From NCBI RefSeq assembly GCF_020551945.1, contig NZ_JAJBZH010000004.1, forward strand, positions 248,001 to 312,000: 64,000 bases of DNA, in the 5' to 3' direction. Source of the stretch: Cellulosimicrobium marinum (GTDB lineage Bacteria; Actinomycetota; Actinomycetes; Actinomycetales; Cellulomonadaceae). Below are positions 32,493-40,161 of this stretch, one piece after another; position 1 is the first letter of the stretch; each line of letters opens with the position of its first letter. The notes under the pieces were generated by a model. That model was not told where the DNA came from, ran no database searches, and saw nothing but the letters and a program-made list of their open reading frames with translations. The translations under genes and the position numbers were made by a program.

Positions 32493-33098
32493 TCAGCGGT
32501 GGTCAGGGTGCCGGCGCGGCGCCAGGGCTGCGAGGCCGGCGAGCATCATCGTGACGTGCGTCGCGAAGCTCGTGTCGAGGTCGTCGGGCAGGCGGTAGCC
32601 GCCGGTGAGCTCGAGCGTGACGAAGCCGTGCAGGCCCGCCCGGAGGGAGCGGATCGCGTCGACGGTGCGGTCGTCGGGCAGGTCGAGCCCGCGCAGGACC
32701 GCGGCGAAGGTCTGCACGGACCGGTCGGCGGCGGCGCGCAGGGCCGCGTCGGCGGGGGCGTCCGGGTCGGGGGCGGCCTGCGCGGCGGCCCAGCGGCCGG
32801 GGTGCGCGAGCGCGAACCGCCGGACCGCGTGCGCGAGGGCCGTGACGGCGTCGGGCCCGGCGCGGCCCACGGTCGCGTCCCGCACGGTGCGCGTGAGGGC
32901 GTCGACGCTCGCGAGTGTGACGGCGCGCCGCAGGTCCGCGAGCGACGGCACGTGCTTGTACAGGCTCGGTGTCGCGACGCCGGCCTGCGCCGCGACCTTC
33001 GCGAGCGACAGGTCGGCGAAGCCCGTCGGCCCGCCGGCGTCGACGAGGTCGAGCGCGATCTGCACGACGGCGTCGTGCGACAGCCCCGCCCTAGCCAC
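32493..33098 (-). CDS. TetR family transcriptional regulator (WHG-type C-terminus)
   Basis: The protein has 201 residues. The TetR HTH is at about 8-55 (IALDLVDAGGPTGFADLSLAKVAAQAGVATPSLYKHVPSLADLRRAV, typical recognition end PSLYKHV). The C-terminal part matches the TetR_C_13/WHG type with HGFVTLELTGGY near 165. Start GTG 33098 overlaps the end of the upstream hydrolase gene by 8 bp, so it is translated from the same mRNA. It probably represses the hydrolase-tetR operon through the palindrome at 33988-34002. Confidence 0.88.
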   Translation of the reverse strand: MARAGLSHDAVVQIALDLVDAGGPTGFADLSLAKVAAQAGVATPSLYKHVPSLADLRRAVTLASVDALTRTVRDATVGRAGPDAVTALAHAVRRFALAHPGRWAAAQAAPDPDAPADAALRAAADRSVQTFAAVLRGLDLPDDRTVDAIRSLRAGLHGFVTLELTGGYRLPDDLDTSFATHVTMMLAGLAALAPRRHPDHR

Positions 33099-33978
33099 GA
33101 GCGACCTGCTCGTCCGACGCGGCCGACGCGGCCGACGCGTCCGTCGGGGCCGGCAGGCAGGCGAGGAACGGCAGGACGGCGGCCACGACCTCGTCGGGCG
33201 CCTGGAGATGGGGGTAGTGGCCGACGTCGGGCAGGACGAGCGTCGTCGCGCCGAGGGTCTCCTCGGCGAAGGCGGCCTCTGCCGCGGGGTCGTCGTAGTC
33301 GGGGTCGAGCGCGCCGTAGACGGCGAGCGTCGGGGCCTGGACCCGGGGGAGCCGCTCCTCGACGACGGAGTGGTCGAGCTGGAGCGTGAGGTCGCGGAAC
33401 GAGCGCAGGCGGCCCGGCTCGGCGAGGTTGGCCCGGATCGCGGCCTGGTGCTCCGCGAGCCGTGCGGGGCGGCGGCCCTTGAGGAGCGTCCCGTAGAACG
33501 CCGCCCACGCGGCCGCGCCCCACGGCCGGACGAAGAGGACGCGGTACAGGGCGCGCAGGGCGCGCTGCTTCGCGGGGCTCAGCGGCTCGCGGAGGAACCC
33601 GTCGAGCAGGACGAGCCCGCGGACCAGGTCGGGCCGTTCGGCCGCGGCGACCACGGCGGCCGAGGCCCCCATGGAGCTGCCGAGCAGGACGGCGGGGCAG
33701 GCGTCGAGGTGCTCGACGAGGGCGACGAGGTCGGACGCGGTGGCCTCGTCGCCGTGGACGGCGAACGTCGTGTCGCTGTCGCCGTGGCCGCGCAGGTCGA
33801 CGACGACGACCCGGTGGCCGGCCTCGACGAGGTGCGGGACGACGTCGTCGTAGGTGGCCCGCAGGTCGCCCATGCCGGGGACGGCGACGACGAGCGGGCC
33901 GGAGCCTTCGTCGGTGTGGGCGAGGCGCCCTGCGGGGCGGGTGAGGTGGTGCACGGGGAGAGGCTGGCGTGTGTGCAT
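33091..33978 (-). CDS. Alpha/beta hydrolase
   Basis: The protein has 295 residues with the alpha/beta-hydrolase fold. The oxyanion HG-like strand is VVAVPGMGDLRATYD, followed by VVVVDLRGHGDSD, the nucleophile elbow LLGSSMGASAAV (Ser near residue 98), late Asp in YGALDPDYDD and catalytic His in LPDVGHYPHLQAPDEV. No signal peptide is seen. The substrate is unknown (esterase, lactonase or haloperoxidase-like). It is the first gene of an operon with its likely TetR repressor. Start ATG 33978. Confidence 0.9.
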   Translation of the reverse strand: MHTRQPLPVHHLTRPAGRLAHTDEGSGPLVVAVPGMGDLRATYDDVVPHLVEAGHRVVVVDLRGHGDSDTTFAVHGDEATASDLVALVEHLDACPAVLLGSSMGASAAVVAAAERPDLVRGLVLLDGFLREPLSPAKQRALRALYRVLFVRPWGAAAWAAFYGTLLKGRRPARLAEHQAAIRANLAEPGRLRSFRDLTLQLDHSVVEERLPRVQAPTLAVYGALDPDYDDPAAEAAFAEETLGATTLVLPDVGHYPHLQAPDEVVAAVLPFLACLPAPTDASAASAASDEQVARG

Positions 33979-33987
33979 AGCCAACAA

Positions 33988-34002
33988 GCTAATACCATTA
34001 GC
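33988..34002. promoter_or_regulatory. TetR operator
   Basis: GCTAATACCATTAGC is a perfect inverted repeat (6-bp arms, 3-base spacer), 10 bp upstream of the hydrolase start. The minus strand reads ATTAGC near a -10 position, so binding would block transcription. It is the only AT-rich stretch in the area. Confidence 0.7.
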
Positions 34003-34102
34003 CGCCGAACACAAGGCCCCCGCACGGCCCGCCGCGAGCGCCCCGCGTACAGTGAACGGACCCGCGCGACGCGCAGGATCCCCTTCGACGAGAGGCACCC
34101 TC

Positions 34103-34513
34103 GTGACCGACCAGACCGCCCTGCCCACCGCCTCGGGCTCGTTCGGCGACAAGCCGACGCTCACCTTCCCCGAGTCGGGCGCACCCGCCGGCCTGCAGGT
34201 CGTCGTGCTGTCCGAGGGCGACGGCCCCGCCGTCGCGGCCGGCGGCAACATCGTCGTGCACTACCTCGGCCAGACCTGGGGCGGCCACGTCTTCGACAAC
34301 TCCTACGACCGCGGCGACACCATCGAGTTCCCCATCGGCGTCGGCGCGGTCATCGGCGGCTGGGACCAGGGCCTCGTGGGGCAGAACGTCGGCTCGCGCG
34401 TGCTCCTGTCGATCCCGCCGGAGCACGGGTACGGCATGCGCGGCGTCCCGCAGGCCGGCATCGGCGGAACGGACACCCTCGTCTTCGTCGTGGACGTCGT
34501 CGACGTCCGCTGA
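34103..34513 (+). CDS. FKBP-type peptidyl-prolyl cis-trans isomerase
   Basis: The protein has 136 residues, a single FKBP domain. Hallmarks are VHYLGQTWGGHVFDNSYDRGDTIEFPIGVGAVIGGWDQGLVGQNVGSRVLLSIPPEHGYG (read in parts) and the final DTLVFVVDVVDV strand. Cytoplasmic, no signal peptide. It speeds proline isomerisation in folding proteins. Start GTG 34103 follows GAGAGG; its TGA lies inside the left arm of the hairpin at 34508-34570. Confidence 0.93.
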   Translation: MTDQTALPTASGSFGDKPTLTFPESGAPAGLQVVVLSEGDGPAVAAGGNIVVHYLGQTWGGHVFDNSYDRGDTIEFPIGVGAVIGGWDQGLVGQNVGSRVLLSIPPEHGYGMRGVPQAGIGGTDTLVFVVDVVDVR

Positions 34514-34570
34514 GTGCGGGGGATCGGTCGTCCGCAGCGCATCCCGACGACAGATCCCCCGCACTCAGCG
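34508..34570. terminator. Hairpin spanning both stop codons of convergent genes
   Basis: Left arm 34508-34532 and right arm 34546-34570 pair over 18 bp perfectly (CGCTGAGTGCGGGGGATC), then one mismatch and 6 more pairs. The TGA of the FKBP gene (34511-34513) is in the left arm and the stop of the methyltransferase gene (34565-34567, minus strand) at the mirrored place in the right arm. It is a bidirectional terminator by position. The arm is closely related in sequence to the hairpin at 54675. Confidence 0.85.
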
Positions 34571-35860
34571 GGTGGTGCGCACCGACCGGGTCACCGTGAA
34601 GCGTCGGTCGCGCGCCACCTGCGTCGTCGGCCCCACGGTCCGCTCGAGCGCCGGGCGGTAGCGCAGGTGCGCGTTCCACACGCACCACAGCTCGCCGCCC
34701 GGCCGCAGCACGCGCCGCGCGCTCGCGAACATGCGGTGCGCCGCGTCGGTCCGCAGCGCCGCACCCTCGTGGAACGGCGGGTTGAGCAGCACGACGTCGG
34801 CGCTCGCGTCCCCGAGCGACGCCCCCGCGTCGTCGCGCACGGTCCGCACCCGGTCGCCCACGCCGTTCGCGCGCGCCGTGAGCGCGGCGGACCGGACGGC
34901 CGCGTCCGACCGGTCCGCCGCGACGACCGCCGCACCGGGCCAGCGCCGTGCGGCCCACGTCGCCAGGAGTCCCGTGCCGCACCCGAGGTCGACGACGTCG
35001 CGCGGCCCGCCACCGCCCGCGCCCCTGACCTCGTCGCCGGGTCCGTCGTCGGGGCCGTCGTCCGCGCCGCCCGGGGACGGCCGTTCACCCCACGCCCCGC
35101 CGAGCTGCTCCAGCAGGAACCGCGTGCCGAGATCGAGGCTCGCGCCGGCGAACGCCGCCCCGTACGCCGCCACGGTCAGCCCGACGTCCGCCAGGTCGAC
35201 GGTGACCGGGTAGGTGAACCCCGTGCCGGCGTCGGGCACCCGGGGCGCACGCGCGACGAGGACCCGTGACTTGCCGCGCGCGAGCGTGGCGCGCACGTCG
35301 CCGAACGACTCGCCGAGCACGTCGTTCATCGCGGGCGTCATGTGCTTGACGCGTCCTCCCGCGAGCAGGACCACCCCCGGGTCAGCGTCCCGCGCGACGT
35401 GCTCCGCGACGTCGCGCAGCGCGGCCAGCCCGCGCGGGAGGCGCAGGAGCACGACGCGCACCCCCGAGAGCAGGTGCGGGCCGAGCGCCCGGTGGGCGAT
35501 CGCACCGTCCAGGCCGAGACGCGCCGCGTTGGCGTCGAGCGCCGCCTCGGCCGTGCACGCGTCCTGGTGCACCCGCACCGCGCCACCCGCACCATCGCGA
35601 CCAACACCGCCGTCGCCAGCACCACCGCCAACCGCACCACCGCCCGACCCGGTGAGCAGCGCGACACCGAGGGCCAGCGCCCCGTAGCGGTCGTCGACGA
35701 CGGCCACCTCGTCCGGCCGGACACCCACGAGCCACGGCGCCGCCTCGTCGAGCAGGAGCCGGTCCGCCGGGTCGACCGCGACCGGCGCGTCCTGGCGCGC
35801 GGGCCCGGGGTCGTCGGTGCGCAGCCGCGCGAGGAGCGCGTCGAGGTCCGGTGTCGTCAC
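34565..35860 (-). CDS. Class I SAM-dependent rRNA guanine-N2 methyltransferase (RsmC/RlmG-like)
   Basis: The protein has 431 residues and the two-domain RsmC/RlmG layout. The N-terminal degenerate methyltransferase-like domain (about 1-235) includes a Gly-rich insert near 72-95. The C-terminal catalytic domain has SAM motif VVDLGCGTGLLATWAA near 300 and the NPPFHEG motif near 365 (the NPPF tetrad that orients the target amino group). A disordered GADDGPDDGPGDE linker precedes the SAM motif. It modifies guanine in 16S or 23S rRNA; which one cannot be told. Start GTG 35860. Confidence 0.85.
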   Translation of the reverse strand: MTTPDLDALLARLRTDDPGPARQDAPVAVDPADRLLLDEAAPWLVGVRPDEVAVVDDRYGALALGVALLTGSGGGAVGGGAGDGGVGRDGAGGAVRVHQDACTAEAALDANAARLGLDGAIAHRALGPHLLSGVRVVLLRLPRGLAALRDVAEHVARDADPGVVLLAGGRVKHMTPAMNDVLGESFGDVRATLARGKSRVLVARAPRVPDAGTGFTYPVTVDLADVGLTVAAYGAAFAGASLDLGTRFLLEQLGGAWGERPSPGGADDGPDDGPGDEVRGAGGGGPRDVVDLGCGTGLLATWAARRWPGAAVVAADRSDAAVRSAALTARANGVGDRVRTVRDDAGASLGDASADVVLLNPPFHEGAALRTDAAHRMFASARRVLRPGGELWCVWNAHLRYRPALERTVGPTTQVARDRRFTVTRSVRTTR

Positions 35861-35920
35861 CGCCCCAGTCTCCCCGACCCCGCGCGCCCGCCGTGCCGCG
35901 CGGGACCTAGGCTGTGCGCC

Positions 35921-36265
35921 ATGACCCACGAGTCGAGCGCGGCCCCGGACCGAGGGACGGCGCGCGTCGCCGTCGAGTACTGCACGCAGTGCCGGTGGCT
36001 CCTGCGCGCGGCGTGGGTCGCCCAGGAGCTCCTGCAGACGTTCCGGACGCGGCTCGGCGAGGTCGCGCTCGTGCCGGGGACGGGCGGGGTGTTCCGCGTG
36101 ACGCTCGACGCGGGCGACGGTCCCGTGGTGCTGTGGGACCGGACGGTCGACGGCGGGTTCCCCGAGGTGCCGGACCTCAAGCGCCGCGTGCGCGACGCCG
36201 TCGCGCCGGACCTGTCGCTCGGGCACACGGACCGCGCCGCGACGTCGGGCGGCGGCGAGGTCTGA
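35921..36265 (+). CDS. SelT/SelW/SelH (Rdx) family thioredoxin-like protein
   Basis: The protein has 114 residues. The CxxC redox site is EYCTQCRWLLRAAW (Cys 21 and 24), the standard Cys form of selenoprotein W-like proteins; no TGA/Sec is involved. The core ends in the VWDRTVDGGFPEVPDLKRRVRD-like segment conserved in the Rdx family. The function is probably thiol redox; the exact partner is unknown. Start ATG 35921. Confidence 0.9.
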   Translation: MTHESSAAPDRGTARVAVEYCTQCRWLLRAAWVAQELLQTFRTRLGEVALVPGTGGVFRVTLDAGDGPVVLWDRTVDGGFPEVPDLKRRVRDAVAPDLSLGHTDRAATSGGGEV

Positions 36266-36281
36266 CGCGCCCGGGCGCGAC

Positions 36282-36659
36282 TCAGTCGACCGGCGGCTGG
36301 ATCAGGTCCCACGGCATGCCGTGGAGGTCCTCGAACACCGCGACGGTCCCGTACGGCTCGTGGCGCGGCTCCTCGCGGAACCGCACGCCGTGCGCCAGCA
36401 TCCGGGCGTGCTGCGCGGCGAAGTCGTCCGTCTCGAGGAAGAGCGCGACGTCGCCGCCGGCCTGGCGGCCCAGCACGTCGCCCGTGGCGGGGACGAGGAC
36501 GAGGCCCGTGCCGCCGCCGTCGGGCCCGACGACGACCCGCCGCCACGACGCGCCGACCACCTCGTCCTGACGGACGACGAACCCGAGGGCGTCGACGAAG
36601 AACGTGATCGCCTCGTCGAGGTCGCGGACCAGGAAGGTGACGTCGGAGATGCGCAGCAC
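36282..36659 (-). CDS. VOC family protein
   Basis: The protein has 125 residues with two VOC modules: ISDVTFLVRDLDEAITFFVDALGF at the N-terminus and DVALFLETDDFAAQHARMLAHGVRF in the second half, ending in VFEDLHGMPWDLIQP with the metal-ligand-type Glu. It is closest by appearance to lactoylglutathione lyase-like proteins of about 125 residues. Convergent with the SelW-like gene (16 bp between stops). Confidence 0.88.
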   Translation of the reverse strand: MLRISDVTFLVRDLDEAITFFVDALGFVVRQDEVVGASWRRVVVGPDGGGTGLVLVPATGDVLGRQAGGDVALFLETDDFAAQHARMLAHGVRFREEPRHEPYGTVAVFEDLHGMPWDLIQPPVD

Positions 36660-36684
36660 GCGGGCAGGCTAGCGGACGGGGACG

Positions 36685-37065
36685 TCAGCCCTTCTTCGCG
36701 CGCGCGGCGGCGAGACGGTCCTCCTCCGCGCGGACCTTCGCCTGCGTCTCGCGCTCCTGCACGAGCCACGCGGGCGGGTCCTGCCGCAGCTCGTCGATCT
36801 GCTCGGTCGTGAGGGGCTCGGTGACGCCGCCGCGGGCCAGGCCGGAGATCGACACGCCCAGGCGGCCCGCCACGACCGGGCGCGGGTGGGGACCGTTGCG
36901 GCGCAGGTCGGCGAGCCACTCGGGCGGGTTCTTCTCCAGCTCGTCGAGCTCGGCGCGCGTGACCTCCCGGGTCCGGAACTCGTCCGGCGTCGCGGGCAGG
37001 TACACCCCGAGCTTCTTGGCCGCCGTGGCGGGCTTCATCGACTGCGCGGAGTGCTTGCTGCTCAT
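36685..37065 (-). CDS. DUF5997 family protein
   Basis: The protein has 126 residues. The conserved core MKPATAAKKLGVYLPATP, PPEWLADLRRNGPHPRPVVA and LTTEQIDEL are diagnostic of actinobacterial DUF5997. It is basic, helical, soluble, and of unknown function. It lies divergent from a gene for a stand-alone LysR substrate-binding domain, a pairing I have come to expect for this family. Start ATG 37065. Confidence 0.85.
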   Translation of the reverse strand: MSSKHSAQSMKPATAAKKLGVYLPATPDEFRTREVTRAELDELEKNPPEWLADLRRNGPHPRPVVAGRLGVSISGLARGGVTEPLTTEQIDELRQDPPAWLVQERETQAKVRAEEDRLAAARAKKG

Positions 37066-37129
37066 GCGCCCAGGGTAGTCCTCGGCCGCGCCCCGACAGG
37101 TCCGGGCGGCGCGGACCTAGGCTGGTCGG

Positions 37130-38065
37130 GTGGACGACGACGCGGGCGCACCCCCCGAGCAGCACGACCCCCTGGTGGACCCGCCGGCGGACGACCCTGC
37201 GGGGCGGCGGCGGTTCCGCCTCGCCTACGTCCCCGGCGCGACCCCGGCGAAGTGGGTGCGCACGTGGCGCGAGCGCCACCCCGACGTCCCGCTCGACCTC
37301 GTCGCGGTCGAGGCGGCCGACGCGGAGCGCGCGCTGCGCGACGGGGAGGCCGACGCCGCGATCCTGCGCCTGCCGGTCGACCGCGACGTGCTCGCCGCGA
37401 TCCCGCTCTACGAGGAGACGCCGGTCGTCCTCGTCCCGCGCGACCACCTCCTCGCGGCGCTCGACCCCGACGAGCCCGTCGCGCTCGACGACCTCGCCGA
37501 CGACGTGCTGCAGCGCCCGCTCGACGACGTCGTGGCGTGGGCGGGGGAGCGCGGCGCCGCCGACGACGCGCCCGCACCGCCGGGGCTCGCGGCGCTGGAG
37601 CGTCCCGCGACGACCGCCGACGCCGTGGTGCTCGTCGCCGCGGGCGTCGGCGTGCTCGTCGCCCCGCAGTCGCTCGCTCGGCTGCACCACCGCAAGGACG
37701 TCGTGCACCGGCGGCTCGACGGCGCGCCCCTCGCGCCCGTCGCGCTCGCCTGGGTCGCCGACCGGGACGACGACCTCGTCGAGGAGATGGTCGGGATCGT
37801 GCGCGGGCGCACGGTGAACAGCTCGCGGGGCCGTGCCGCCGCGGGTGCGCGGTCCGGGGCGGGGACGGACGCGCCCGGCGACCGCGCGGCGTCGGGCACG
37901 CGTGGCACGGGGAAGAGCGGCACCGGGGGGAAGGGCTCAGGGGGTCGCGGTGCGGGGGTTCGGGGTGGGGGATCGGGTGGCGCCGTGCGCGGCCGGCGCC
38001 CCGCTCGGGGCGCCGGGGGTCGCGACGGCGGGAGCGGGTCCCGGGGCAAGGGTCGTCGCCGCTGA
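37130..38065 (+). CDS. LysR substrate-binding domain protein lacking the HTH
   Basis: The protein has 311 residues. Residues 25-230 form a periplasmic-binding-protein-like LysR effector domain: FRLAYVPGATPAKWVRTWRERHPDVPLDLV, then EADAAILRLPVDRDVLAAIPLYEETPVVLVP and a VVLVAAGVGVLVAPQS segment. No DNA-binding helix-turn-helix precedes it. The last 75 residues are a Gly/Arg/Ser-rich basic tail, which could bind nucleic acid. It is divergent from DUF5997 with 64 bp between starts; the two may act together. Start GTG 37130. Confidence 0.8.
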   Translation: MDDDAGAPPEQHDPLVDPPADDPAGRRRFRLAYVPGATPAKWVRTWRERHPDVPLDLVAVEAADAERALRDGEADAAILRLPVDRDVLAAIPLYEETPVVLVPRDHLLAALDPDEPVALDDLADDVLQRPLDDVVAWAGERGAADDAPAPPGLAALERPATTADAVVLVAAGVGVLVAPQSLARLHHRKDVVHRRLDGAPLAPVALAWVADRDDDLVEEMVGIVRGRTVNSSRGRAAAGARSGAGTDAPGDRAASGTRGTGKSGTGGKGSGGRGAGVRGGGSGGAVRGRRPARGAGGRDGGSGSRGKGRRR

Positions 38066-38171
38066 CGCCTGGCTACGGACGGGGCGTCGAGAGTCGCACC
38101 ACGGGTCGAGGGATGCACCGCGACGTGCAGCACTCGAACGTGAGCGCATCACTCGGGCATTGATTCACGCT

Positions 38172-38187
38172 TGACTTATATAAGTCA
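38172..38187. promoter_or_regulatory. ArsR operator/promoter
   Basis: TGACTTATATAAGTCA is a perfect 16-bp palindrome, with TTGACT and TATATAA forming promoter-like elements, 18 bp before the GTG of the ArsR-type gene. The short distance suggests an mRNA with little or no leader and autoregulation by the ArsR protein. Confidence 0.75.
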
Positions 38188-38205
38188 GCGCTGCACCCTG
38201 GACGG

Positions 38206-38610
38206 GTGGAAGCGTTCGACGTCCTCGGCGACCCGGTCCGGCGCCGCATCCTCGAGCACCTCGCGCACGGGGAGCGGTCGGCGGGCGACGTCGCGGCGCT
38301 CGTGGGCGAGGAGTTCGGCATCAGCCAGCCGGCCGTCTCCCAGCACCTGCGCGTCCTGCGCACCCACGGGTTCGCGACCGTCCGGCCCGACGGCGCGCGC
38401 CGCCTCTACGCCCTCGACCCGGCGCCGCTCGGCGAGGTCGAGGACTGGGCGGCCGGTCTGCGCCGCTTCTGGGAGCAGCGCCTCGACGCGCTCGGCACCG
38501 AGCTCGCCCGCGGTGCGCGCGACCGGCGCCGGCGCGAGGCCGCCGAGCGGGCCGGCTCGACCTCCACCCACCCGCAGCACCACCCCGACACCCCCCGGAG
38601 GACAGGATGA
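38206..38610 (+). CDS. ArsR family regulator (SdpR-like) paired with SRPBCC protein
   Basis: The protein has 134 residues. The winged helix is at about 3-85: FDVLGDPVRRRILEHLAHGERSAGDVAALV, with recognition helix ISQPAVSQHLRVLRTHGFATVRPDGARRLYAL. No metal-binding Cys pair is present. This SdpR/Rv-type ArsR is commonly coupled to an AHSA1-like gene, as here by an ATGA overlap. The last 30 residues (STHPQHHPDTPRR) are low-complexity. Start GTG 38206 lies just behind a 16-bp palindrome. Confidence 0.92.
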   Translation: MEAFDVLGDPVRRRILEHLAHGERSAGDVAALVGEEFGISQPAVSQHLRVLRTHGFATVRPDGARRLYALDPAPLGEVEDWAAGLRRFWEQRLDALGTELARGARDRRRREAAERAGSTSTHPQHHPDTPRRTG

Positions 38611-39263
38611 AGGACCTCATCGCGGAGCTCGAGACCGTGCGGCGCCGCGTCGGGAGCGCGGAGCTCCCGGCCGGCGAGGCGCGCGTCGTCACGCTGTCGC
38701 GGACGTACCCGGCCGCCGTCGAGGACGTGTGGGACGCCGTGACGAACCCCGAGCGCATCCCGCGCTGGTTCCTCCCCGTGAGCGGCGACCTTCGGGTCGG
38801 CGGCACCTACCAGACCGAGGGCAACGCGGGCGGCGAGATCCGCGTGTGCGACGCGCCGCACCGCCTGCAGATCACCTGGGTCATGGGGCCCGCCGGGTCG
38901 GAGGACTCCTCGCTGGTCGACGTGCGCCTCGAGGCGTCCGACGACGGGACGCGCCTCACGCTCGAGCACACCGCCGTCACGCCGCCGGAGTTCTGGGACC
39001 AGTTCGGCCCCGGGGCCGTCGGCGTCGGCTGGGACGGGGCGCTGCTCGGGCTCGCCCTGCACCTCGACGGCGCGGACGGTCCGATGTCGCCGGAGGAGCT
39101 CGGGACGAACCCGGAGATCCGCGCGTTCAACACGGCGAGCAGCGAGGCGTGGGGAGCGGCGCTCGCCGCGGCCGACGGGCTCGACCCCGAGGTCGTCGCC
39201 GCCCGCGTCGCCGCGACCACCGCGTTCTACGTGCCCCCGCCGGAGGACGGGACCCCGGGCTGA
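38607..39263 (+). CDS. SRPBCC / AHSA1 domain protein
   Basis: The protein has 218 residues. The START-like AHSA1 fold is indicated by SRTYPAAVEDVWDAVTNPERIPRWFLPVSGDLRVGGTYQTEG (read in parts), the LQITWVMG strand and WDQFGPGAVGVGWDGALLGLALHL. It likely binds a hydrophobic ligand; an enzymatic role is not established. Overlaps the ArsR gene (ATGA). A C-terminal helical extension of about 60 residues lies beyond the standard domain. Confidence 0.88.
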   Translation: MKDLIAELETVRRRVGSAELPAGEARVVTLSRTYPAAVEDVWDAVTNPERIPRWFLPVSGDLRVGGTYQTEGNAGGEIRVCDAPHRLQITWVMGPAGSEDSSLVDVRLEASDDGTRLTLEHTAVTPPEFWDQFGPGAVGVGWDGALLGLALHLDGADGPMSPEELGTNPEIRAFNTASSEAWGAALAAADGLDPEVVAARVAATTAFYVPPPEDGTPG

Positions 39264-39333
39264 CGCCCCCGTGGTCGAGGGTCCTCCCGTGGTCTGATGT
39301 TCATCCGGCGTTCACCTGGCTACCCTCGGCCGG

Positions 39334-40161
39334 GTGACTTCGCCCGTTTCGTCCCTCCCGGCGCTCGCCCGGCCCTCGACCCCGGCACCGGCCCCGGTAC
39401 CGACCCCGACCGGTCCCGCGCCGACCCACGCCGCGGAGCCTCCCGCGCGCACCGCCGCGCGGGCGCTCGCCTGGCTCGGCGGCGCCGCGCTCGTCGTGCT
39501 CGCCGCGCTCGCGCTGCGCGGACCGAGCGAGACCCTGTACGTCGCCGTCGTGTCGAGGACGGGCGACCTGGCGGGGTCGGCGCTCGTCTCCGAGGCCGGC
39601 GTCGTCCTGCTCCTGGTGCTGTGCGCGCTCCTGTTCCTGCGCGCCCGCCACGACGGCGTGGCCGCCGTGGCGACGACCCTCACCGCCGGGGTGGGCGCCG
39701 TCCTCGCGTACGGGGCGAGCGAGGCCGTGAAGTCGCTGGTCCGCCAGCCGCGCGGGTGCTGGGAGCTCGTCGAGGTGGCGCACTGCCCGCCGGCGGGGGA
39801 CTGGTCCTTCCCGAGCAACCACACGGCGATCGCGGTCGCGCTCGCGACGGCCGTGGTGCTGGTCGGGGCACCGGGGGTGCGCGCGTTCGGTGCCCGGCCC
39901 CCGCGCCACGCCGCGACCGTCCGCCCGTCCGACGTCGCCCTGCGGGTCGTGCTCCCGGTCGGCGTCGCGGTGCTCGTCGCCGGGGCGCGCGTGACCCAGG
40001 GCGCGCACTACCCGCACGACGTCGTCGCGGGCGCGGCCCTCGGCGTCGGCGTCGTGGTGGCGACGGTCCTGCTCCTGGCCGGTCCCGCGACGGACGTCGT
40101 GCACGCCGCCTGCCGGTCCGACGTCGCGCGGCGGCTCCTGGTCGTCAGCCCGGCGCGGTGA
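39334..40161 (+). CDS. PAP2 (phosphatidic acid phosphatase type 2) superfamily membrane protein
   Basis: The protein has 275 residues. A Pro/Ala/Thr-rich cytoplasmic end (1-40) is followed by about six membrane helices. The three PAP2 motifs are visible: KSLVRQPR near 132-139, PSNHT near 160-164, and GARVTQGAHYPHDVVAG near 214-230 with the catalytic His. It acts on lipid phosphates, possibly undecaprenyl pyrophosphate. Start GTG 39334. Its 3' end overlaps the convergent CPBP gene by 17 bp. Confidence 0.92.
   Translation: MTSPVSSLPALARPSTPAPAPVPTPTGPAPTHAAEPPARTAARALAWLGGAALVVLAALALRGPSETLYVAVVSRTGDLAGSALVSEAGVVLLLVLCALLFLRARHDGVAAVATTLTAGVGAVLAYGASEAVKSLVRQPRGCWELVEVAHCPPAGDWSFPSNHTAIAVALATAVVLVGAPGVRAFGARPPRHAATVRPSDVALRVVLPVGVAVLVAGARVTQGAHYPHDVVAGAALGVGVVVATVLLLAGPATDVVHAACRSDVARRLLVVSPAR

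Noticed and set aside
37937-38152. A short protein-coding gene in the Gly/Arg-rich end of the LysR-like gene on the minus strand
   Set aside because: It has no ribosome site and lies opposite a low-complexity tail; compositional shadow.
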